A stretch of DNA of 64,000 bases from Lamellibrachia columna (Eukaryota; Annelida; Polychaeta; Sabellida; Siboglinidae), in NCBI GenBank assembly GCA_963662155.1, contig OY759271.1, positions 41,737,000-41,800,999 on the forward strand, given 5' to 3'. Position numbers and translations under genes: made by a program. Shown here one piece after another: positions 1-10,100 of this stretch (the first letter of the stretch is position 1; each line of letters opens with the position of its first letter). The notes below the pieces were generated by a model. The model made no database searches. It was not told the origin of the DNA and worked only from the letters and a program-made list of their open reading frames with translations.

Positions 1-424
1 ATTTGAACAGTGCACAGAGGGACAACGCACAGAGGGACAACGCACAGAGGGACAACGCACAGAGGGACAACGCACAGAGGGACAACGCACAGAGGGACAA
101 CGCACAGAGGGACAACACACAGAGGGACAACGCACAGCTACCACAAGAGATAATGATAATTATACTAAATCACCAAGTGGGAGGACACATCAATAGATGG
201 ATAGATGAGAGACGGACGGACAGACTGTACTGATTAAGGCGACGAACGGACAAACAGATAGACAGACACAGGATAGACAGACACAGGATAGACAGACACA
301 GGATGGACAGACACAAGACATACGGACGGACAGACATATGAATAGACAGAGAATAGTAACAGAAACAGATGAACAGAGACAATTATATACACAAACAGAA
401 TGACAACCAGTCAGCACAACTTAC
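1..424. repeat. MADD intron (left edge) with two 15-bp minisatellites
   Basis: Intronic sequence 3' of E24 in the MADD direction. Bases about 10-140 hold 8-9 copies of a 15-bp unit (gacaacgcacagagg). Bases about 240-325 hold a second, degenerate 15-bp unit (cacaggatagacaga, about 4 copies). No coding potential is visible beyond periodicity-driven open frames. The next MADD exon is not in the window. Confidence 0.8.
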
Positions 425-641
425 CAAGTCGTTGATCTGTTCCAGCAGATTGTTGATCTCCTGGCTTGCGACAAGGCCAATGTGAGACTTGCCAAGTAAG
501 CGGCGCACTTTCCTCCGCAACTCGTTCTTACTGACACGCATCATCACCATGAAGGCCACCATGTTGAACAACATGGCCGACAACAACTGGTCCTCATCGT
601 GTTCTAGTCTCTTTCTCTCCACGTCACCAAGAGAACTGTAT
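425..641 (-). CDS. madd: MADD exon E24 (death-domain-like region, distal)
   Basis: Encodes the conserved stretch that begins [20 protein letters not shown], then [14 protein letters not shown], close to vertebrate MADD (YLSLGEHDRKRLEDDEDRLL and [14 protein letters not shown]). Acceptor ACCATAG at 642-643 and donor TTG/GTAAGT at 424-423. It enters in phase 2 (completing an Arg codon with E23) and leaves in phase 0. 217 nt. It is the last MADD exon in the window. Confidence 0.95.
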
Positions 642-764
642 CTATGGTGACAAGACATGACATGGCTTATACTCCTACAATACTGCTATCTTGTCAAACT
701 ATTGCTGTTACTACAATACTAACTTTAACAGATGAAGATTATATTTGTTTCACAACTAGAGCAT

Positions 765-1282
765 GTGACAACCCGCCTGTCCATCATCTCCCCTGTGACA
801 ATCCACCTGTCCATCATCTCCCCAGTGACAATCCACCTGTCCATCATCTCTCCTGTGACAACCCATCTATCCATCATTTCCCCTGTAACAACCAACCTGT
901 TCATCATCTCCCCTGTGACAACCCACCTTTCCATCATTTCCCTGTGACAACCCACCTGTCCTTCTTCTCCCCTGTGACAACCCACCTTTCCATCATTTCC
1001 CTGTGACAACCCACCTGTACATCATCTTCCCTTCGACAACCTACCTTTCCGTCATCTCCCCTGTGAAAACCTTCCTGTTCATCATCTCCCCTGTGATAAC
1101 TCACCTGTCCATCATCTCCCCTGTGACAACCTTCCTGTCCATCATCTCCCCTGTGATAACCCACCTGTCCATCATCTCCCCTGTGATAACCCACCTGTCC
1201 ATCATCGCCCGTGACAACCTTCCTGTCCATCATCTCCCCTGTGACAACTTACCTTTCCATCATCTCCCCTGTGACAACCTAC
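765..1282 (-). repeat. 30-bp minisatellite copying the E23 5' splice site
   Basis: About 17 copies of a 30-bp unit. Read on the MADD strand, each unit holds GAGATGATGGACAG followed by GTGGGTTGTCACAGG or a variant. The first part equals the last 14 bases of E23 and the second equals its donor and first intron bases, apart from substitutions. The array begins exactly at the real exon end and fills most of intron 23. Some copies keep GT at the junction (GTGGGT, GTAAGT), while others have lost it (GGAAGG). Confidence 0.93.
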
Positions 1283-1403
1283 CTGTCCATCATCTCTCCG
1301 GGTCCCTGGTCCATGCCAATGATGTCCCGCTCCTGTGCCACAGCGTCGAGGAATGCATCCTCCCAGAACTGCATATGATCCCACAACCAGGACCGGTCCT
1401 TGC
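1283..1403 (-). CDS. madd: MADD exon E23 (death-domain-like region, proximal)
   Basis: Encodes [20 protein letters not shown], then [17 protein letters not shown], almost identical to the vertebrate MADD block ([16 protein letters not shown] and GMDQGPQEMIDR). Acceptor TTACAG at 1405-1404, phase 1 entry and phase 2 exit, donor GACAG/GTAGGT. 121 nt. Its last 14 bases plus the donor are the seed of the adjoining 30-bp array. Family knowledge places this segment in the region reported to contact the TNF receptor death domain. Confidence 0.96.
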
Positions 1404-1698
1404 CTGTAACCATGGCAACGGATATTGCAGGATGGTCTTAGACAGAAGCAGAGTAGAAACTGCCTTAACAGATCACAGTTATATTGTGATACTCTACTAT
1501 CACTTTAAACTCATTTTACAAATGTTCTTGTATTACTGGAAACTTACATTCACAAAGATTAGGACAGTGATTTGCATTGCATGAAACATGCAATGCAAAC
1601 ACAGTATAGAGAATATGTACATACTCCTCATGCATGAAACCATTGTCCCCAAAGACGTCATTCTAATACTGAGCCAACCCCTTGATCCTGTCACACAC
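1404..1698 (-). other. MADD intron 22, nothing recognised
   Basis: 295 bp between E23 and E22. AT-rich, no repeats or coding segments recognised. Ends in GT (GTGTGT donor of E22) and AG (acceptor of E23). Confidence 0.7.
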
Positions 1699-1846
1699 CT
1701 ATCAAGTTTTCGAACAAGTACGTCTTGTTGTTTTCTGGACTCTGCAGGTTGACGTTCAACAACTTGCCGTCATGGTAACGGAACCCCTTACTCATGTGGC
1801 TCTTTGCACTCAGTAAACTCCCAAGACGTTTCTTCCGCCCAGTCAT
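1699..1846 (-). CDS. madd: MADD exon E22
   Basis: Encodes MTGRKKRLGSLLSAKSHMSK, a basic linker, and ends NNKTYLFENLIG. The end matches the vertebrate VYLYEGLLG that precedes the WDQMQFWED block. Acceptor TTTCAG, phase 0 entry, phase 1 exit, donor ATAG/GTGTGT. 148 nt. The frame is fixed by the phases of both neighbours. Confidence 0.88.
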
Positions 1847-2794
1847 CTGAAACACGCAATATTATTACAATCCAGCAAGAGGATGTATGTTTGTATGTAC
1901 CTAAAGCTGCTCCTCCTAGATACTTTGTATCTCTTTCAGGGGTTCGTCTATGACCCCACGAAGTAGTTATCAGTTTTTTTTTATTCACCCCACTATTATC
2001 TTTTCTATGAAAAAACAAATTACCCTTTGTAAATTTTATGTACAATTGTCCGTAAAAATTATGTAAAATTTTTCACGTCATGTGTCAAGTTATGTAAGGC
2101 AAGGCGTTGCTAGACGTTGCTATAACTTTTGATCAAGATATTGACTGGCAGCACCAAGTTCCAAAGTGTAGATGGATATTTGTATATTATTAGTATGGTT
2201 TATTGTCTTATGGGCACAGGAGACATTCCTTATGGACTTTTGAATTTTGAACAAAGCTTTTTTGTATTAAGGGATACAGCCAGCATTTGTGAAATGGCAG
2301 CGAATGACAAATCACCAGATGAACACACGTCCGCAGACTCTCACAAATACTTTAGCTGCACCAAAATCCTGTGAAAACCAATCAGTATATCCCAGTTTTC
2401 GCGGCAAGCTTCATTTCAGCGTGTAGCAAACCAACATGTTAATAATCATGTGGGCTCATTTGCGGGTTTCTGTTCGCAGTCTTGCACCACCAGGGCTGGC
2501 ATGTATGTATAGTAAACAGCAATATTGTTTCTTTTTCAAGTTACACTGACAAAATATGGTTAATTCAAAACAACAACTACTATATCATACAGAAATAAAA
2601 TGATGTATTATGTATTTTATTTACTGTACCATATCTTCACTGAACTGAAGCAACTGGTTGTAATAAGTTCAACCAGACTCAAAAACAATACAACATACGG
2701 AAAGAGACCCAATGAACAATGGCACACTAAAACTAGATAAGTAACTACATTTTAAATGAATTAGTTATGATACTGTAATGTTTCAAACACCAAC
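1847..2794 (-). other. MADD intron 21, no features
   Basis: 948 bp of AT-rich sequence with no array, mobile element or plausible exon that I can support. Short open frames here lack family similarity. Confidence 0.6.
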
Positions 2795-3156
2795 CAGTGT
2801 ACTTCCATCAGACAGATCCGAATCGACAGAGCTGCACTTGGAGATGTTGTTGCGGCGCACAGACTTGAGCATTAGTTCCTTGTTCTTGACCAGCTCGCGC
2901 AGCATGTCCCCACTTTCACTTCCGTACCCTGAACTGTACTGGCGGTCAAGGTCCCCTGACCCCAGGGTCACTGGCTGACCTTTCAATGTCTCGTCTCTCG
3001 TCACTTTGCTCGACTCTTTTGTCTTTCTTTGCGCTGCAGAATTAAGTTCTGAACTGTCAAGGCCATTACTTTTGTTGCTGTCACTCCCTGTGTCAATTGT
3101 TATGCTATGTACCTCGATGTTCTCAAACTCATCACCATTGACGATGACCGGGGAGC
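2795..3156 (-). CDS. madd: MADD exon E21 (serine-rich linker)
   Basis: 362-nt exon. It encodes SPVIVNGDEFENIEV, an acidic and serine-rich stretch, YSSGYGSESGDMLRELVKNK and CSSVDSDLSDGSTL. It corresponds to the variable linker of MADD between the middle block and the death-domain-like region. Acceptor TTGCAG. The donor CTG/GTTGGT is weak but is the only nearby GT giving the phase 0 exit required by E22; entry is phase 1. Confidence 0.85.
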
Positions 3157-3794
3157 CTGCAACGGAAAACTTTCTTTTTCAATTCCCACACTAAATAACC
3201 CAGCTGTGTACAGATGACAAATGAAAATATATTCAACAAAGTGAAATAAATTGGGTAGATAACTCCTACTAAGATATTCCATTCCATGTTCTAGGGGTCA
3301 CACAATGATGTCTAAAAATGTAGATTATTATCCATAACGCAGTAACTGCAATAGAAATTAGGCTACATGAAAAAATCAGTAACACCAGTGTGGGATACCA
3401 AAACAAAATAGACAGAAATAAATTAAAGAAAACATTAACACAAACAAGCGCAAATGGGTAAGCCTGAATGCACTGATGTACAAAACTGCTTTGTCAGCAG
3501 GATCTGATAAGAAATGTGTCATATATAACTTCATTACCAAGGAGTATATTCAGTACAAATCCATTACTCAAACATTTTTGTGGTCATACAGATTGTGAAC
3601 AGCTAAAGTAGACATGATTAGAAGGGCACAGACGAAGCTAAGGTGTTAGTTTGGCAGAGAAAATGGTGAGAAGCCGTGAGAAGAGTGTCACTAGGGGGCA
3701 GCCTAACAGGCCCACCCAGAAACAGATGGACCAGGCGGAGCAAGAGAGTCATGTTGTTCTCATTTCATTTATATATGACTCCAAACGGTGCATA

Positions 3795-3890
3795 CAGTGT
3801 GCATGCACGTACGTACGCATGCACGCACGCACGAACGCATGCACCCACCCACCCATCCATACGTACATAGATACATACATATATACATGT
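3795..3890. repeat. Alternating purine-pyrimidine simple sequence
   Basis: Degenerate (acgc)n, (cacc)n and (ataca)n run, the type of sequence that can adopt Z-DNA. It lies in MADD intron 19-21. The rest of 3157-3994 shows nothing else. Confidence 0.6.
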
Positions 3891-3997
3891 GCCATATTGT
3901 GTGCAGTGGTGCTTAGCGTTGCAGTGCTACCAGTTTAGCCAGTGACCAACAGAAAACTAGTGCAAACTACAATACATCCAAACAATACCCAGCTAGG

Positions 3998-4379
3998 CCA
4001 GGGGACCGTTTCACTAACATTCTTATGAGCTCATAACCACGATTTTACTCTTAAAAATCGATATGCTATGTCCAAAACAGAAAATTGCATTTCACTAAGA
4101 ATAAATGATAAAATGCTCACTGAAAATAAAATTTTGTTCTCTTTACCCAGTGAGCAAATCGGTTAAATGTGGTTGAAAAGTGTTTGATAGAACATATTAT
4201 CAGCCACTTTTGGACAACTTTTCCATTAATTTTGTCCAAGTGTGCCCACTGTGGAGCTTATGATGGATTTATAAGCATCTTAGACTTAGTGAAACGCATT
4301 TTGAAAACGCTCTTAAAAATCTCTGATGGATTCTGTGTTATGATGGATTTTCCTTTGTCTTAGTGAAACAGTCCCCTGG
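3998..4379. mobile_element. 382-bp MITE with 20-bp terminal inverted repeats
   Basis: The left end begins CCAGGGGACCGTTTCACTAA and the right end is its inverse with one mismatch (CCAGGGGACTGTTTCACTAA read inward). The interior is AT-rich and non-coding, with further inverted homology (ttatgagctcataa near the left end; cttagacttagtg near the right). CAGGGG ends are seen in hAT-type and some other families. I could not define a clean target duplication, so the superfamily is open. Confidence 0.75.
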
Positions 4380-4447
4380 ACAGTTATTTTAATTCCAAAC
4401 ATCCAATTACAATACAATCTGCCATGGAATGAGTGTCTACCTGTGTA

Positions 4448-4910
4448 TAGCACCGATAGAACTACTAGAGGCATTTCTTTGGGTTATATCACCGATAGAA
4501 CTTCTGGTGTATAGCACTGATATAACTACTGGTGTATAGTACTGATAGAACTACCTGTGTATAGCACCGATAGAACTACTGGTGTATAGCACTGATAGAA
4601 CTACCTGTGTATAGCACCGATAGAACTACTGGTGTATAGCACTGATAGAACTACTGGTGTATAGCACCGATAGAACTACTGGTGTATAGCACCGATAGAA
4701 CTACTGGTGTATAACACCGATAGAACTACTGGTGTATAGCACCGACAGAACTACTGGTGGATAGCACTGACAGACCTACTGGTGTATAACACTGATAGAA
4801 CTACTGGTGTATAGCACTGATAGAACTACTGGTGTATAGCACCGATAGAACTACTGGTGTATAGCACCAACAGAACTACTGGTGTATAGCACCAACAGAA
4901 CTACTGGTGT
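4448..4910. repeat. 25-bp minisatellite (about 18 copies)
   Basis: Unit tactggtgtatagcaccgat plus agaac, period 25. An early variant copy near 4464-4500 carries agaggcatttctttgggt, which is the core of the separate 27-bp array that follows, so the two arrays share an ancestor segment. Intronic in MADD. Confidence 0.9.
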
Positions 4911-4949
4911 AGATAGATCTGCATCATTTCGATAAGCACAGTGGTGTGT

Positions 4950-5290
4950 GTGTGTAGAGGCATTTCTATGGGTCTTGTGTGTAGAGGCATTTCTTTGGGT
5001 TTTGTGTGTAGAGGCATTTCTTTGGGTCTTGTGTGTAGAGACATTTCTTTGGGTCTTGTGTGTACAGGCATTTCTTTGGGTCTTGTGTGTAGAGGCATTT
5101 CTATGGGTCTTGTGTGTAGAGGCATTTCTATGGGTCTTGTGTGTAGAGGCATTTCTTTGGGTCTTGTGTGTAGAGGCATTTCTATGGGTCTTGTGTGTAG
5201 AGGCATTTCTATGGGTCTTGTGTGTAGAGGCATTTCTATGGGTCTTGTGTGTAGAGGCATTTCTATGGGTCTTGTGTGTAGAGGCATTCA
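4950..5290. repeat. 27-bp minisatellite (about 13 copies)
   Basis: Unit gtagaggcatttctatgggt plus cttgtgt, period 27, with T/A variation in one position. The unit length is a multiple of three, so several frames stay open; I do not regard them as coding. Confidence 0.9.
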
Positions 5291-5791
5291 CCTGCTCTGA
5301 CCACTCACCAACATCAGACTGTCCAGCATACTTTTTAATTTTTATGACTAATCTGTACTGCCCTATAAGAAATAGATATTGAAACCATATGATATCGGAA
5401 TATGTAGAAATCAGCTGATAATGTTGGAACTATTTTTAATTGATATTTGCTAGTTAAAATAAATAACAAATTAGTTAAATATAAATGTATATGTGTGTGA
5501 CCATCTTTATCTAAATTTAATATACATTACTTTACTGTTGTTGTCATGACGTTGGAAATAAATATTTTTTATTTGATTTGATTTTTTTATATTTGCTAGT
5601 TAGTTTCACAATACTGAGTAATTTATATGAATTGTTGAAACATCTGTATATTTTATTTAGATACATCATACTTCAACATTATAAAAAGTCACATTGATGA
5701 TATACAAAGGCCAGTATTAGTTTGTACAACCCTGTAGTAAAACCAACAAGTATCTGTTGGAGAGCTGCATTCCACCGATCACCCGACTTGC
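5291..5791 (-). other. MADD intron, AT-rich, with a dispersed repeat piece
   Basis: Non-coding and AT-rich. Bases about 5537-5580 (gacgttggaaataaatattt and onward) recur in inverse orientation near 62280-62318, which marks a short dispersed repeat. Nothing else recognised. Confidence 0.55.
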
Positions 5792-6235
5792 CTGGTTCCG
5801 AAGTGCTGCTAGAGGAGGTGGCATAAAGACCACCCGACTTGCCTGGTTCCGAAGTGCTACTAGAGGAGGTGGCATAAAGACCACCCGACTTGCCTGGTTC
5901 CGAAGTGCTACTAGAGGAGGTGGCATAAAGACCACCCGACTTGCCTGGTTCCGAAGTGCTGCTAGAGGAGGTGGCATAAAGACCACCCGACTTGCCTGGT
6001 TCCGAAGTGCTGCTAGAGGAGGTGGCATAAAGACCACCCGACTTGCCTGGTTCCGAAGTGCTACTAGAGGAGGTGGCATAAAGACCACCCGACTTGCCTG
6101 GTTCCGAAGTGCTGCTAGAGGAGGTGGCATAAAGACCACCCGACTTGCCTGGTTCCGAAGTGCTGCTAGAGGAGGTGGCATAAAGACCACCCGGGAATTG
6201 CATAAGAGGGCCTAACCGCCACCCATGGGTATGAC
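5792..6235 (-). CDS. madd: Candidate MADD exon E20 with eight 17-residue repeats
   Basis: A 51-bp repeat (8 copies, about 5782-6190) is open in the MADD direction and encodes GLYATSSSSTSEPGKSG per unit. The only common difference between copies is AGC versus AGT, which is silent in this frame. A strong acceptor (TCTGCTCTGCCTAG) sits at 6237-6236 in the phase needed after E19. Every unit contains ACCAG/GCAAGT, the consensus of GC-type donors, and using any of them gives the phase needed by E21. The exon is therefore phase-symmetric and could be skipped, and its length could vary by whole units. No homolog of this segment is known to me. It may instead be an intronic array. Confidence 0.45.
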
Positions 6236-6926
6236 CTAGGCAGAGCAGAGGTCAAAAGTTATGACAAATGTGGACGATGGCTGCCACGGTTACGCTTGTC
6301 TCCTTTCTACATGTGTTACTGGTGCATCAGGTGTTTTGGTATTTTACAAACTCAGGGGAAGAAAATTTGGAAATGGAATAGAAATTTAAAATACCAAAAT
6401 CTAATGTCATTTTTTTAAATAACACCTAAAATAAGAATAATAAAACTCCCCTGTTCTACCAGAAGCAGCCAATGTCTGTGTCTGTCATAAATCAAACTAA
6501 ACAATATACTAAACATTACAAATTACAAGATAACCCAACAAAAATGTCAAATGATGCAGTTTGTAGCTGATTAAAAAGCAAGCATTTAGTTTCTTAATCA
6601 TTAAAAAAAATCACCTGAATGTCAAGATTTAACAGTTAATTCAAGATAGCAGAATTCAGTTTTGTTGCCATGTTTCAGGTATTAAAGTGGGAAATGTGAA
6701 ATTTGGTTGAGCTTGTTTAAACAAATTCAAAACTGAATTCCTTGGGCAAACCATTTATTTTATTTGGTGTAATCATCTCACACCCAGGTGATTTTTATCA
6801 ATGGTAATGAAGTATTCAAGCAAGCTACTAAGGCTGGCAGTGCATCTAGACGGTGTAACTAGACTGATCTAAAAAAGTCATGGGGATTTCTCATCTAGGC
6901 CAAGAAAGGTAAGTGAAGAAAGCAAC
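6236..6926 (-). other. MADD intron 19, nothing recognised
   Basis: AT-rich intronic sequence between candidate E20 and E19. No repeat array, mobile element or further exon seen. Confidence 0.55.
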
Positions 6927-7029
6927 CTAGTGCTGCCACCATGTGCTCTTCATGCAAACTGCGGCTGTCTGGTTTTGAGTCTGCCACAATGGATGAAAGA
7001 CTCTCACGACTCCCGTAGGGAGAACTCGC
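6927..7029 (-). CDS. madd: MADD exon E19
   Basis: Encodes ASSPYGSRESLSSIVADSKP, then DSRSLHEEHMVAALG. The second part matches the vertebrate DTRSLKEENFIASI. Acceptor TTGTAG, phase 0 entry, phase 1 exit. The donor CTAG/GTTGCT is weak. Phase 1 exit is compatible both with candidate E20 and directly with E21. Confidence 0.88.
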
Positions 7030-7651
7030 CTACAACAAAGACATGTGACCTTGTATGACACTCAATGCTAGCTTTAAATTGTCAACAACAATTTTGTTTC
7101 ATAATTAATGCACACGTACACGCTTTAAAACTCTGCAATATTCTTTTTACTAGTTTAAGCAATGCCTAATAATATGACTGCATCGTTTTTATAAAAAGAG
7201 TATCATTCTATTTTACCACTGGTGTTAAATATAGACTTATGAACGACGCCAATTACCGAAATAGGTCTTTAAGACTCTGTATTATTGAAAAACAACTATC
7301 TGTCATGCTTCAGCTAGATATTTATTGTTTGCTTGAAGTTGGATTTTTGCCTGACACCATAACACCAATGAAACTATGTTGTGAAATTATTTTTACAATT
7401 TGTTCAACAAAAACAAAAACTGGAGCTATACATGAGAAGTTTACATTCACTGATTGCCAGAAGGCTCTGTTGGTGGCACCTGCTCTGCTTCATTTTTACT
7501 GCTCTCAAAAAGTCCATTTTGAATTTGAAGTCAAAACTAAAACTGTTGGTTTCATGAAGTTTTACTGAAGGGGACCAATTGTGGCTGCTAAAACGGCTGT
7601 TCCTCCAGATTGATTTTTGCTCCAGACCAAATGTATTATGACCGGACTTAC
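7030..7651 (-). other. MADD intron 18, nothing recognised
   Basis: 622 bp, AT-rich. A 109-codon open frame on the plus strand (7239-7568) shows no family similarity and is treated as chance. Confidence 0.6.
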
Positions 7652-7849
7652 CAGAGACGGGTTGCTGGTGTCACTGCGTCCACTCTCCCCTGACACCTCC
7701 TTCTCCCAGTAGTGGGTGTGGAGGATCTCCAGCACCATAAAGGCAGAACCCATGCCTCCGATCCCGTGGTTGTGGTAAGTGTGTTCCAGTCCTGCACTCA
7801 ATGCCTTCATCATCGTCAGCATGCCCTTGAACACAGGCTTCGTGACGGT
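7652..7849 (-). CDS. madd: MADD exon E18
   Basis: 66 codons, phase 0 at both ends: [20 protein letters not shown], then [20 protein letters not shown] and [11 protein letters not shown]. It matches the vertebrate MADD block KVYKGMLDLLK, GLGGMASIFGLLEIAQTHYY. Acceptor GTGCAG and donor CTG/GTAAGT are both strong. The block is predicted helical and is one of the best conserved parts outside the DENN module. Confidence 0.96.
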
Positions 7850-8215
7850 CTGCACAGACACACATAGATCAGTTTATTCTGATTTGCAGCCGTAGAGGCT
7901 GAAAAGTGCACATAAATACATACTATTTTAATCAGGTTCTCTGTACAACATTGTGAACTGCACTGGATGTGGCGCTATATAAAAAAAATATTATAAATTA
8001 AATTAATAAATTATTATTATTAATTAACATGTATCAGCCATTAAATACAATAAACTAATAGACCATTAAATTGCATATAAACAAATAAAATTAGACCTGT
8101 AAAATAGACAGCACGACATGTGACTTCATCAGCAGCCAATGACAATACATCATTACCAGGGTACAGTTGTCACTCGAAACACACTTCTACCAGGATACAT
8201 TAACCCATTTCATTC

Positions 8216-8350
8216 AGGATACGCCTGCTGGCGTAGTTATCCTTCTCATTCAGGATACGCCTGCTGGCGTAGTTATCCTTCTCATTCAGGATACGCCTGC
8301 TGGCATAGTTATCCTTCTCATTCGGGATATGCCTGCGGGCGTAGTCAACA
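8216..8350. repeat. 36-bp palindromic minisatellite inside the piggyBac element
   Basis: Four copies of a 36-bp unit starting aggatacgcctgctggcgta. Each unit contains TACGCC-TGCT-GGCGTA, a 6-bp stem with a 4-base loop, flanked by GGA and TATCC arms, so each unit could form a hairpin. The unit also contains cattcagg from the subterminal region of the transposon. Confidence 0.88.
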
Positions 8351-8557
8351 CACGTGATGCCCTTATCTGGTATTTATGGATATTGTGTGCATCGTCCTAA
8401 GCTTTTACCATTTCTCCCATGATGCAATAGGACCATACTACTAGTTTGGATGCCATTTGCAATTTTGTAACCATGTGTTTACAGATAGTGTTTGAGCGAA
8501 GTTCAAGTTTGATATTTTGCTGATTTTCGGCATTTAAAAATGGCAGATGATGGCAGA

Positions 8558-8675
8558 GTTAGTGAAGGGAGTTAGTGAAGGGAGTTAGTGAAGGGAGTTA
8601 GTGAAGGGAGTGAAGGGAGTTAGTGAAGGGAGTGAAGGGAGTGAAGGGAGTTAGTGAAGGGAGTGAAGGGAGTTA
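8558..8675. repeat. gtgaagggagtta short tandem repeats
   Basis: Alternating gtgaaggga and gtgaagggagtta units inserted after the presumed transposase start codon, disrupting that frame. A third small array, accagctg repeated four times, lies near the right end of the same element (9070-9095). Confidence 0.8.
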
Positions 8676-9308
8676 TAACGATGTGGATGACAGTGCAATG
8701 GACAGTGTGTTTGCTGACTGGCGAACACTGGGCATGGAACCTGTTTGCAAGCAACGACTCAGACGGCTTCGGTGGCTTCCAGAGCAACTGGAAGGAAGGC
8801 GATTTCATCCGATGTGTGACGACAGACTTTTGAGGCAAATTTACCATTTCATTTACATGACGACTTCCATTCAAAAAGTGTAGCTTTAGACTGAGAAATG
8901 ACATTTACATGAAATTGTTATCACTGCTTGAAGAAATGATTTTGTAAATGTAAGGGTTTATACACTTTCCTTTAATAATTACTGGAGGAAAAATAAATTT
9001 GTGACCTTTCCATCAAAATCATTTATTATAACTGTAAAGTGGAGATTTCGCTGAGATCTGAGCAATGTGACCAGCTGACCAGCTGACCAGCTGTCAGAAT
9101 GAAATGGGTTAACAAAGAAAACATGCATTGAATTTCTGTCAAAGAATCCGCAAGCAGGTTTGTCCACATCATAATTATTTTTGTCTACATTTATTTGGCT
9201 GATTAAAGATTATGAATAAAAGATGTTACAGTTGGACACTTGCTATATGGAACAAGTTGGCCAAACCATTGCATATATCTGATGTTCCTTATGTTTACGG
9301 CAACATAC

Positions 9309-9495
9309 CACATCCTCAATGTAGGGACTGTCCTCGGTCAACTTCTTGTCCAGTGACGTGTTCAGGCGACTCACAACAAAGTTGCGATAGTTCTCATCCT
9401 CCATTAGCTTCTTTACTCGAGTGATCTTGAGCCAGCCGACCCCCTGACCTTCAAGCACCTTGCTGATCATGTCCTTCAGGAACTGCTGGTTGTCA
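9309..9495 (-). CDS. madd: MADD exon E17
   Basis: Encodes SDNQQFLKDMISKVLEGQGV, GWLKITRVKKLMEDENYRNF and VVSRLNTSLDKKL. It aligns with vertebrate MADD [31 protein letters not shown]. Acceptor TTGCTAG, phase 2 entry (Ser codon shared with E16), phase 0 exit, donor GATGTG/GTATGT. 187 nt. Confidence 0.96.
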
Positions 9496-9988
9496 CTAGC
9501 AACGAGTCATATCATACTACAGGTCTTCATTTCAATTACTGCTCACTTCATTGCCAGTTCAATTAATACTAATAGCAATACATTTCTTATATATACTGCC
9601 CCATTGTTCTTCATAAAATCATAAATAGATTGACTCTAATACTGTTAAATATCTGCAACTATTACTAGTAAAATACAGTAGATTGTTTTATCTATGTAAA
9701 TAGTTTAAGTCAATACACACATAAATAAAGCTAAAATAATTAATTAAGATCACAATGGCAAATAATAGTATTTGTATATTAAAATAACTAAATAAAATAA
9801 CTACGTCTATATAATTTTTAAATAATTATGAAAAAATGCATTGCAACAGCCACTCTGACCCAACACTCTTGCGTTGGCACACTGTGATGGGAGCAGTTGG
9901 TTCCAATCATTACATTGTGCAATTTTAACAGAATAACAGCACATTGAGGACCCAAATAAAGTGCCTCCTGTTGAGGGCAACCACTCAC
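9496..9988 (-). other. MADD intron 16, nothing recognised
   Basis: 493 bp of very AT-rich sequence; no repeat or coding segment supported. Confidence 0.65.
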
Positions 9989-10100
9989 CTACGCGTGTTG
10001 TTTCGTCGTTCCTTGATTGGTTGTTTTGGTGGTTCTCGACCCTTCTTATTGGCTGAATGTTTTACTAGTCCTGACTTCTCCACAAGTGCTTTTCGGTTAC
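9989..10100 (-). CDS. madd: MADD exon E16
   Basis: Encodes GNRKALVEKSGLVKHSANKK, then GREPPKQPIKERRNNTRR. It matches the vertebrate [28 protein letters not shown] region. Acceptor TTAAAG, phase 1 entry, phase 2 exit, donor GTAG/GTGAGT. 112 nt. A basic linker that follows the DENN half of the protein. Confidence 0.93.

Larger units (their letters stand above)
8204..9108 (+). mobile_element. piggyBac-like DNA transposon remnant, TTAA-flanked
   Basis: 905-bp element bounded by TTAA at 8200-8203 and 9109-9112, with 12-bp terminal inverted repeats CCCATTTCATTC. A TTAA target and CCC/GGG ends are the hallmark of piggyBac. Inside, near 8539, is a start MADDGRV, then tandem repeats, then a reading frame with DSDGFGGFQSNWKEGDF at about 8758-8815. 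That resembles the acidic start of piggyBac transposases, but the catalytic domain is absent. Two small arrays lie within it. It is non-autonomous and sits in MADD intron 17. Confidence 0.82.

Noticed and set aside
7239..7568. 109-codon plus-strand frame
   Set aside because: AT-rich, no recognisable family, no splice or promoter context; antisense inside MADD intron 18.
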